Positions 1 to 7,142 of a DNA stretch of 9,630 nucleotides are shown in pieces. This stretch comes from CAZDHT01 sp964505325 (GTDB taxonomy: Bacteria > Planctomycetota > PUPC01), in assembly GCA_964505325.1 (NCBI GenBank), contig CAZDHT010000214.1, positions 1-9,630 of the forward strand, in the 5' to 3' direction. The position numbers and the translations under genes were made by a program. Numbering within the stretch: the first letter of the stretch is position 1; every line of letters starts with the position of its first letter. Under the pieces are notes generated by a model. That model made no database searches, had not been told where the DNA came from, and saw only the letters and a program-made list of their open reading frames with translations.

Positions 1-8
1 CCTCCTTA
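1..8 (-). promoter_or_regulatory. Strong Shine-Dalgarno TAAGGAGG of a gene starting beyond the left edge
   Basis: The minus strand ends in TAAGGAGG, a full match to the anti-Shine-Dalgarno consensus. A start codon would be expected about 5-10 bases past the window edge. An ATG at 17-19 in the minus direction also stays open to the edge (MCQRKE), but its own upstream AAGGG is only 3 bases away, so the downstream start is preferred. Confidence 0.5.
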
Positions 9-95
9 CGTTGGCACATGATCCCTTACTCAATTAGACGCTCTTCTCAGCCCGCAGTTCCAAGAATTTCCAGCTCCCGCGACTTCGCACAACCC
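1..95 (-). other. Intergenic stretch between the propeller gene and the next gene beyond the window
   Basis: After the propeller stop at 96-98 there is no stable hairpin with a T-run, so no intrinsic terminator is visible and the transcript may continue into the next gene. Base composition is lower in GC than in the genes. Confidence 0.5.
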
Positions 96-2441
96 TCATG
101 CCCGCGGCAGCGGCGTCACCACGTCGCCGGCGGCGCTCGGGTCGCCGGCGGCCGGGCCGTGCCAGACGCTCCCGCCGTACGTGGTGATATAGACCTTCCC
201 CGCGTCCTGCGGATCGAGGATCACGCGGTGGCCCCATTTGAAGTTGTAGCCTCGGAGCGGCTCCCACGTCTCGCCGCCGTCGGTCGAGCGATGCGCCGCC
301 GAGTCGAACCCGCAGAGGTACAGCACCCGCGGGTCGGCCGGGTCGACGGTGACGTCATACACGTGCTGGTCGCGGTCGAAGAGGCACCGCCAGCTCTCGC
401 CGCCGTCCTCGGAGAGGAACACGCCGCCTCCGACGTCCTCGCCGGCCGACGCGCCTGCGGGGTGGACGGACGCGAACCCGTCGCGGTCGTTGCCGATCAC
501 TGGCCGGCCCCACGCGCTCAGGTACATCCGATGGTTGTCGGTCGGGTCGAGCGTCAGGGCGCACGGCCCGTTGCACCCGGCGGGCAGGGTCATCTTCTGC
601 CAGCTCTCGGCGCCGTCGGTCGAGCGGTACAGGGCGCCGTCGCCCTCGTCGCCGAACTCGCCCATCTCGCTGCGGCGGGCGATGACCAGGTAGAGCGTTC
701 CGTCGTCGGCGCGGGTCAGCCGCCAGGCGAACGGATGCTCGCCCGTCAGGCCGTGATTCTTCAGCGCCCACGTCTCGCCGTTGTCGACGGACTTGAAGAC
801 GCCGCGGCCGAAGCCGCAGACGTAGAGCGTGCGGCGGCCGACCGGGCTGGTCGGGTCCAGCAGGAGGTGCGTGGCGGCAGTCTGCGGTAGGCCCTCGGCG
901 ACCGACCATGACCCGCCGCCGTCGGTGGAGACGGCCACCCCGCCCTCGTAGCGGTCCACGCTGCCGGCCCGCCACATCTTCGGACGCGGCAGGTCGTGGT
1001 TCAAGGCGAACGCACCCCACATCAGCCCGCGCACGTCGGGGTCGAACGCCAGCCAGTAGGTCGTGTTCCGCCATCGGCTGGGGATCCCGACCGTCGCGAT
1101 CGACCAGGACCGCCCGCCGTCCTCGCTGGCAAAGAGGCCGATGTCGGTGTACGTGATGAACAGGTGCTGCGGGTCGAACGGGTCGAAGTGCACGCCGTAG
1201 TTGGTCGTCACGTCCAGGCCGGTGGTCTGCCAGCGGCCCTCGGCGACCTTGCGGCTGTGGCAGGAGCGCCACGATCCGCCGCCGTCGGCGGTGGCGTATG
1301 TGCGGAAGATGTCGGTCGCGAAGCAGACGTCCGGATCGGTCGGTGCGACGCCCAGGCCGTGCGGGGCGACGTAGTAGATGTTCGGGTAGCCGTCCGGCAT
1401 CCGCGGCTCGATGTGCGTGGTCTCCATGTTCGGTGACGGCTTGCCCTGCTCCTGCCAGACCACGGCCCAGGTGCGCCCGCCGTCATCGCTCTTGGCGATG
1501 CCGCAGCGGACCGACGCGCCCCGCGCGCCGCCGGAGCGCGAGAAGCTGAAACTGAGATACGCCACCTGCGGGCGGCTCCGGCAGCAGGCGACCCTGCGGA
1601 ACGTCGCCGGGTCGGCGCTCTCTTCCGGCCCGATGCCGGCGAGGACCGTCGCGGTCACGTCGTCCCAGCGGGCGCCGCCGTCTGAGGAAATGCACACCTG
1701 CCCGCCCGCCCGACGGTGCACATGTCGGTCCGCCGGGCCGGCCGCGGCGATGGCATAGATTGTCGGCCCCGCGCCGGAATCGCTGACAGCGCCGGCCACG
1801 ATCCGCCCGCCGGGGCCGGCAAGGTGCCTCCAGTCCCGACCGCCGTCGCTGACATACGTTCCCGTCTCAGCCAGCACCCAGGCCCGGCCGCCCTCGGCGC
1901 GGATGGCGTGCACCGTCTGGCGGCCGAGGTCCGTGCAGGCCGCCCACGTCGCGCCGCGATCCATCGAGGCCAGCAGCGTCGTCACCCGCTCGTGACCGCG
2001 ACAGGCGAGGTGCAGCCGTCGGCCGTCGACCGCATCGACCCCGACGCCGATGATGTGGCAGTCCAGCGACGGATACGACGCGTCGTCGCTGGTCAGCCCG
2101 TAGTTGGCATGATCGCCGCGGCGGTGTTCGACCGCGCCCTTCGCCGGGTCCGGCCAGACCAGCCGCCAGGTCGCCCCGCGGTCCTCGCTGCGCCACAGCC
2201 CGACATTGTAGCCGTAGATGACGTCCGGGTCGGTCGGGTCGAACACGAACCCGTGGACGCCGGTGGCCAGGTTGACCATGCGCCACGACCCGCCGCCGTT
2301 GTGGCTGATGTAGGCGCCGGTCATATCGCAGTGCACCAGGACCACGTTCGGGTCGTGCGGGCTGAGGGTCGGGGCATACATCGATCCGCCGCCGCCGGGG
2401 CCGATCACGCGCCACGCATCGAGTCGGGGGTTGTCTTCCAT
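96..2441 (-). CDS. Asp-box (BNR/VPS10-type) beta-propeller protein, GH74-like
   Basis: 781 aa. ATG at 2441 has GGAG 6 bases upstream and lies 34 bases after the preceding stop. I count 13 Asp-box motifs (S-x-D-x-G-x-T/S-W type) at about residues 46, 85, 159, 198, 252, 318, 384, 439, 505, 551, 607, 677 and 719, often preceded by a DPxDPxxxY strand. Number and length fit two seven-bladed propellers, as in GH74 xyloglucanases. The opening WRVIGPGGGGSMYAPTLSPH followed by CDMTGAY (38-44) resembles the GH74 start, in which an Asp in a TDIGGAY motif is catalytic; Asp39 would be its equivalent. A second copy, YTDIGLF (431-437), sits in the other half. Hydrolase activity is inferred; a binding-only propeller is possible. 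Unlike its four operon partners it shows no signal peptide. The C-terminus (VYITTYGGSVWHGP) is the usual closing strand of such propellers. Confidence 0.8.
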   Translation of the reverse strand: MEDNPRLDAWRVIGPGGGGSMYAPTLSPHDPNVVLVHCDMTGAYISHNGGGSWRMVNLATGVHGFVFDPTDPDVIYGYNVGLWRSEDRGATWRLVWPDPAKGAVEHRRGDHANYGLTSDDASYPSLDCHIIGVGVDAVDGRRLHLACRGHERVTTLLASMDRGATWAACTDLGRQTVHAIRAEGGRAWVLAETGTYVSDGGRDWRHLAGPGGRIVAGAVSDSGAGPTIYAIAAAGPADRHVHRRAGGQVCISSDGGARWDDVTATVLAGIGPEESADPATFRRVACCRSRPQVAYLSFSFSRSGGARGASVRCGIAKSDDGGRTWAVVWQEQGKPSPNMETTHIEPRMPDGYPNIYYVAPHGLGVAPTDPDVCFATDIFRTYATADGGGSWRSCHSRKVAEGRWQTTGLDVTTNYGVHFDPFDPQHLFITYTDIGLFASEDGGRSWSIATVGIPSRWRNTTYWLAFDPDVRGLMWGAFALNHDLPRPKMWRAGSVDRYEGGVAVSTDGGGSWSVAEGLPQTAATHLLLDPTSPVGRRTLYVCGFGRGVFKSVDNGETWALKNHGLTGEHPFAWRLTRADDGTLYLVIARRSEMGEFGDEGDGALYRSTDGAESWQKMTLPAGCNGPCALTLDPTDNHRMYLSAWGRPVIGNDRDGFASVHPAGASAGEDVGGGVFLSEDGGESWRCLFDRDQHVYDVTVDPADPRVLYLCGFDSAAHRSTDGGETWEPLRGYNFKWGHRVILDPQDAGKVYITTYGGSVWHGPAAGDPSAAGDVVTPLPRA

Positions 2442-2475
2442 CGTTCGCTCCAGTCGTATTGTTTCCTTGTTGAGA

Positions 2476-3468
2476 TCACGGCGCCCGCGGCGGTCGCCAC
2501 TGTTCGCGGGCCAGCACCTTCATGTCGTTCATGTCGAACAGCGTGATGCGGACGCGCCCGTCGGCGGGTGCGCCGCGCAGCGCCTGCCGCACCGCCGCGG
2601 CTGCGCGTGCGTCCAGTAACTCGGTCGCCGCACCATCGGCCGGCAGGGTGCCCGTCCACCACCACCGCGTACGCCGCCCGGCGTGGTCGCATTCGGTCAG
2701 CGCGCAGGCGGCCACGGGCCGGCCGCAGACACTGCGGCCCCGGCTCCCCTCCAGCACCGCGAGCGGCGCGACGAACCGCGCGTGGCCGAAGTGGCGCGGG
2801 GTGTGAAAGCTGCCGTACGTCGCGCACCAGGCGGACCCGCCGCGGCCCGGCCGGTTGCGGCAGACGTTCAGCCGCCACGCGCCGCCCTCGACGGCCGGGC
2901 CGATCGCCGCCAGTGGGATCGAAACGGTGTAATCGAAACCGTCCGGGCGGCGCCGAACGCGCACCCGCCAGTCGCACGTCCAGGCCCGGTCCACGTCCTC
3001 GCTGGCCGGGTCGAAACGGGCATCGTACCGTACGCCGGCCGTGTTGGCGGCCAAGTGAGCGTAGCGGCCGAACGTGGCCGAGGCCATCAGGAAGATCTCG
3101 ATGCTGTCGTCGGCATAGACCGGCCCGTCCTGCCTGCGGACCTTGGCCCGGACGGCGTCCATCTTCGGCTCGCGGCAGCGGACGAGCAGCCACAGGCGGT
3201 CCGCCGTGCGGGCAACGCGGAACGTCGTCGCCGCCTCCGCCGGCTCTGCCCCGCGGCCGTTGGCAAGACAGAAGCCGCTGATTCGGGATGCCTGCTTCCA
3301 CGCCGCATCCTCCGCGCCGCGCGCCAGGTTCGGCGCGGCCGTCATCAGCGGCACGTCCACCGATGCGCCGACGCGGACACCGCGAGCCAGCGGCGCGCCG
3401 CGCCACGCCGAGATGCAGCCCGTGCACAGGAGAACGGCCCACACGATGCCCACGAACTGCCGGCTCAT
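2476..3468 (-). CDS. CBM9-like domain putative lipoprotein
   Basis: 330 aa. ATG at 3468 overlaps the stop of the transglutaminase-like gene (ATGA), with a purine-rich AAGGGGGA 6 bases upstream. The N-terminus (FVGIVWAVLLCTGC) is a signal peptide with a lipobox-like LCTGC; the -3 residue is Cys, which is atypical, so lipidation at Cys18 is likely but not certain. Residues ~38-235 form a CBM9-like domain with RLWLLVRCREP (91-101), DGPVYADDSIEIFL (114-127) and YGSFHTPRHFGHARF (218-232). It is closest to the C-terminal domain of the gene upstream, which has the same GSFH-x-x-R-x-FG ending. The usual DG-x-LDDPAW opening is degenerate here (GAEDAAW, 51-57). Residues ~240-330 are unrecognised and probably beta-rich. 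Ten cysteines, eight of them after Cys18, suggest disulfides in an exported protein. No catalytic domain; a ligand-binding role is inferred. Confidence 0.78.
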   Translation of the reverse strand: MSRQFVGIVWAVLLCTGCISAWRGAPLARGVRVGASVDVPLMTAAPNLARGAEDAAWKQASRISGFCLANGRGAEPAEAATTFRVARTADRLWLLVRCREPKMDAVRAKVRRQDGPVYADDSIEIFLMASATFGRYAHLAANTAGVRYDARFDPASEDVDRAWTCDWRVRVRRRPDGFDYTVSIPLAAIGPAVEGGAWRLNVCRNRPGRGGSAWCATYGSFHTPRHFGHARFVAPLAVLEGSRGRSVCGRPVAACALTECDHAGRRTRWWWTGTLPADGAATELLDARAAAAVRQALRGAPADGRVRITLFDMNDMKVLAREQWRPPRAP

Positions 3469-5777
3469 GGCGCGTCCCCCTTCGCCGCGCTCACCGTGAG
3501 GTGAAACTGCTCGACCAGCTCGGGCCCGCGCTCGGCGGCGGCGCGGGTCTCGACGAGATAGCGCCCCGGCTTCAGCTCACGAACAAGCGCCTGAATCGCC
3601 TCGACGCGTGCCGAGGCATTTCCACGCAGCGTGATGGCGCGGCGGATCTGCCGGCCGCCTGGTACGTTCAGCCGGACGGTGCACACGACCCGCTGCTCCT
3701 TGTCGGTCAGGTTCCGCAGCGTCCCGTCAGCCAGCGCGACGGGCGAGTCGGCGCGGAGCAGCCGGCCGAAGTTGCGGGATGCATGGAAGCTGCCGAACGG
3801 GCAGCACCAGGCCGTCGCCTCCCCGGGGGTCTCGCCCTTCGCCGTCCGCGAGCGGCAGGCGTTGAAGCGCCACTCCGCCGCCTCGGCGGCCCCGGCGAAC
3901 GACCCGACGGGCAGGACGACCTCGGCCGTCCAGCCGTCGGTATAGCGGTGCGTCGCGACGTGCCAGTCTCCGTTCCACGCGGCGCCGCGGCTCTTCGCGT
4001 CGTAACACGTGCCCAGCGCATTGAAGGCGAGCTGATAGACTCCCTTTGCCGGATCGGGCGAGACGAACAGCTCGAAGTCGTCATCGGCGTAGACCCGCCC
4101 GTCGTCGCGGCGAACGTCGGCCTTCAGCTCCGCCATCCGTGGCTCGGCGGCGTAAAGGCCGACGTAGATGTGCTTGGCGTCTCGCAAGAGGTAGACCGCC
4201 GACGGCTGCCGCGCGGGGGCCGTGCCACGGGCGCCGGCCCAGTGCGCGGCAGAACTCGCACGCCGCCAGGCGGGGTCGTCCAGCCGGCCATCAATGACAG
4301 GCGGGGTGTTCGTGGTCGGCGCGACCAGTGTCGAGATGCCGCGGATCCAGGTGTACTTCGTGCCGTCCGGTCGGCTCGCCGAGAGCGCTGCGGGAAGCGG
4401 CGCGGGCAGAACGACAGGGCCGTCGGTCACGGTTGGATCGGGCGCAGGGGGCGCGGCGGGGACCTCCGTGGAGCGGACGATTTCCTCCAGCCAGACGTCC
4501 TCCAGTCCGCGGCTGATGGCCAGTTGCCGCAGCCGGGGCTGGCCGTATCCGTCGATATTCACGACGAAGGCCGCGGGGCTGGCGGCGATCCCGCGGCGGA
4601 CGTGCTGCGGCTTACCGTCCTGGGTCCAGCGGGCCGAGAGCACCAACCGCGCGGGCCGGCGCGCCTCAGGATCGGGTTTCGACCGCACGCGGACGACGTT
4701 TCGCCCGCGCCGCAGCACGGGCAGCACGAGGCGGTTGTGATGGAACACACCGTCGAAGACGGCGCGCCGGACGGCGCTGCCGGTACTCGGCGACAGGCGG
4801 AGGAGAATCTCGAAGTAGCCGGCGACGGCGCCGGTCAGGTCGAACGCGCCGTCGGTCCCGGGCTCGATCGCGCGCCACGTCAGCCCGCCGTCGATGGAGG
4901 CGGCCACGGCGACGTTGCCGCGGGCGGTGAGCCGCAGCGTCGCGCCGGCGAACAGGTAGGGCGATTCGACGGCTAGGACGCCGTGGGCGTTCTCGCCGGC
5001 GGGAATCAGCCCCCCGCCCGGCCGGGCGGCGAGGTGGTGGTGCCATCGCAGGTCGGCCAGTCCGTCCCCGCCGGTGAGGTCGGCCTCGTAGTGCCACTGC
5101 CCCGTGCCGAAGGGTTTGGCGAGGAACCGCTCGCGCCGCTGGCCGGGAAACCAGAAGACGTCTCCGTGGCCGTTGTGCCACGTGACGCGCTCCCCGTTAC
5201 GCAGGGTCAGGCCCATCCGGTGCAGCGCGACCGGACCCGCCCCGCGGCGGCCAGGGCGGCAGACACCGCGCGTGATCCGCCGGAAGCGCTCCGGCAGGGC
5301 CTGCTTGATCTCGGCGAGCGAGGCGACATGTCCGTCGGGGGTGCGCTGGAAGTCGCCGCGGCTGGCGTCGATCCAGTGCCATCCGCCGTCGTAGAAGACC
5401 TCGCAGGAGGAATGGTTGTTCATCGCGACCATCCGCCCGTCGAAGCCCGCGGCGCGGCAGACCGACAGCAACGCGTTGTTGTGCTTGCCGCACAGGCTCC
5501 AGCCGTAGCAGTTCAGGAACCGGATCGGATCGGTCGCGAAGGGTTCGCCGGGGTAGTAGTCGTGGTAGAAGACCGCTCCGTGCATGTAGCGCAGGATCGC
5601 CACGGCCTTGCGGCCGTTGGTCATCCGCGGCGTGACCAGGGAACGCACGATGGCGGGCAGGCTGCTGGTGTCCACGCAGCCATCCACGGTGATCCAGACG
5701 TCCCGGACCTCGTCCGCCGCCGCGGCCGAGGTCACGGCCGCCACCAGCAGCGCCGTCCGTGCGAGGCGAGCGATCAT
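3465..5777 (-). CDS. Secreted transglutaminase-like protein fused to a CBM9-like domain
   Basis: 770 aa. The frame is open upstream to 6578, but that part is a shadow of the CBM9-like gene. ATG at 5777 is chosen because it overlaps the previous stop (ATGA), has AGGA 7 bases upstream, and starts a clean signal peptide (ARLARTALLVAAVTSAAAADE, cleavage near 21). Residues ~55-140 match a transglutaminase-like fold: NCYGWSLCGKHNNALLSVCR with Cys96, then NNHSSCEVFYDGGWHWIDAS with His122 and Asp137 as the expected triad. Residues ~225-430 are beta-rich and include an Asp-box SIDGGLTW (294-301). A Pro/Ala-rich linker follows (438-472). Residues ~490-680 are CBM9-like (VIDGRLDDPAW, DGRVYADDDFELF, FGSFHASRNFG), then a short beta domain to the end. 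Such triads serve cross-linking, protease or amidase roles; which one applies here, and on what substrate, is unknown. The stop overlaps the next start. Confidence 0.82.
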   Translation of the reverse strand: MIARLARTALLVAAVTSAAAADEVRDVWITVDGCVDTSSLPAIVRSLVTPRMTNGRKAVAILRYMHGAVFYHDYYPGEPFATDPIRFLNCYGWSLCGKHNNALLSVCRAAGFDGRMVAMNNHSSCEVFYDGGWHWIDASRGDFQRTPDGHVASLAEIKQALPERFRRITRGVCRPGRRGAGPVALHRMGLTLRNGERVTWHNGHGDVFWFPGQRRERFLAKPFGTGQWHYEADLTGGDGLADLRWHHHLAARPGGGLIPAGENAHGVLAVESPYLFAGATLRLTARGNVAVAASIDGGLTWRAIEPGTDGAFDLTGAVAGYFEILLRLSPSTGSAVRRAVFDGVFHHNRLVLPVLRRGRNVVRVRSKPDPEARRPARLVLSARWTQDGKPQHVRRGIAASPAAFVVNIDGYGQPRLRQLAISRGLEDVWLEEIVRSTEVPAAPPAPDPTVTDGPVVLPAPLPAALSASRPDGTKYTWIRGISTLVAPTTNTPPVIDGRLDDPAWRRASSAAHWAGARGTAPARQPSAVYLLRDAKHIYVGLYAAEPRMAELKADVRRDDGRVYADDDFELFVSPDPAKGVYQLAFNALGTCYDAKSRGAAWNGDWHVATHRYTDGWTAEVVLPVGSFAGAAEAAEWRFNACRSRTAKGETPGEATAWCCPFGSFHASRNFGRLLRADSPVALADGTLRNLTDKEQRVVCTVRLNVPGGRQIRRAITLRGNASARVEAIQALVRELKPGRYLVETRAAAERGPELVEQFHLTVSAAKGDAP

Positions 5778-7142
5778 CGAAGCATCCTGCCGGCGACCAC
5801 CTCCAGGGGCATTTCGTACTTGCCGCCCTTCGCAGAGAGGGTCAGCACATACCCGCCCGGCTTCTTGGGCCGGGGGAAGGTCAGCTCGTATTCGCCCCCG
5901 CCGGGGACGGTCCGCGTTGCGGCGGCGACGGCCGCCCCGTTGCTGTCGGTGAGCGCGACGGTCAGCGGCACCTTGGCGCCCGTGGCGTGCAGGAAAACGC
6001 GGGCTTCCACGCGGAGATGTGTCTCGTCCACTCGGCCCCAGACCACCTGGCCGGTCACGGGCGGCGTGTGCCAGCGCCAGCTTTCCCTGGCACCGGGCCG
6101 CCCGCCGACCGCGGCCTCGACGACGAGGCGGCGGTACAGGTCCCGGCGCGCGGCGCCCTCGGTGAACAGCGCGCCCAGCGGCTTCGACTCGACGGCGGCG
6201 CCCGCGGCCAGCTCCACCTTGAACTGCTTCACGATCGGCTGAACCGGCTTGACGGACCCGACGCCACGTGGCTGGAGGGTCGCGCGGATGGCGACGGTCT
6301 GCCGGCGGCCGGCGGCGTTGTGGATCGTCGCCCGGTCGAGCGTAATGCCGGCGCCGTCGAAGCGGATACGGCCGTAGAGCATGGGCGGCTTCATGAAGCC
6401 GAAGCCGCACCGCCACATGGCCGGCATCGTGCCCGGGCCGCGCGGCCGGGTGCGGGCGAGGTTGATGCCCCATTCGCCCGCCGCCTTGCCGCGGAACGAT
6501 GCCAGCGGCAGGCGCGCCTCGATGGTCCAGCCCTTGTTGCGTTGGATGGAGGTGTGGGCCTCCCACGGCTTCGACCACGCGGCGTAGCTGTTGAACTGGT
6601 CGAACCGCGCGCCCTTCGCATTGACGGCCAAGTGATAGAAGTTGAGCCGGCCGGCGCCGGGGTCGAGGAAGACCTCCACGTTGTCATCGGCGTACACGGG
6701 CCCGTCGTGCTTGTCAGTCTTGGTGNNNNNNNNNNATGCGCTGGTAGCGCAGCGGCACGTGGCGCTCGTCGGGGTCGTAGATCGCGTCGGTGTCCGGCTC
6801 CTCGCAGCGGACGGCCAGGTACAGCGCGTCGGCGTCGTGGCAGACGGCGAAGGACGTGGCCGGCTTGGCGATGCCGTAGCCGAAGTAGTGCGCGAAGCCG
6901 CCGCTGAAGTGCACCCGTTGCCAGATCGGATCGTCGAGCTTGCCGTCGAGCTTCGGGGCGCGCTCGGTGCGGACGCAGGCGACGGCCGCATCGTCCCGGA
7001 CGGCCTGGGGTGTGTCCAGGGCCATCAGCTCGCCGGGGACCTTGTGGAAGTAGTCGAGCCACTCGGCGCCCTGCATGCTGCGGCAAACCACCGCGAGCAG
7101 CACGAGAGCGATGGCGGGATGACGGAGTATGCGTTTGCTCAT
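5774..7142 (-). CDS. Secreted CBM9-like carbohydrate-binding protein, interrupted by an assembly gap
   Basis: About 455 aa. ATG at 7142 overlaps the previous stop (ATGA) and is preceded by AAAGGAG 11 bases upstream. Residues 1-26 form a signal peptide (hydrophobic ALVLLAVVC, likely cleavage after QGA); Cys20 lacks a proper lipobox. From ~60 a CBM9-like domain begins: APKLDGKLDDPIW (62-74), then DALYLAVRCEEP (105-116), and after the gap DGPVYADDNVEVFL. Ten Ns at 6726-6735 fall inside this domain and the frame differs on the two sides, so the true missing length should be a multiple of three. The C-terminal half is beta-rich and ends in a likely immunoglobulin-like domain (PLTVALTDSNGAAV, GGYVLTLSAKGGKYEM). 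The stop overlaps the next ATG. CBM9 domains bind reducing or terminal sugars in characterised xylanases; ligand here is unknown. No catalytic domain is recognised. Confidence 0.78.
6726..6735. other. Assembly gap (10 N)
   Basis: Ten consecutive Ns inside the CBM9-like gene. The coding frame upstream (ending RHVPLRYQR) and downstream (starting TKTDKHDGPVYADD) are offset by one base, so the gap is a scaffold placeholder and its length is not exact. Compared with the two paralogous domains in this window, the segment around the gap carries an extra stretch between the EEP and DGPVYADD motifs. Confidence 0.97.

Noticed and set aside
3288..4976. 562-aa plus-strand open frame
   Set aside because: Antisense to the transglutaminase/CBM9-like gene and overlapping the next gene start; biased composition and no domain.
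5778..6578. N-terminal extension of the transglutaminase-like frame by 267 residues
   Set aside because: The extension overlaps the well-supported CBM9-like gene, is Arg/Pro-rich, and an ATGA-coupled start with a signal peptide exists at 5777.
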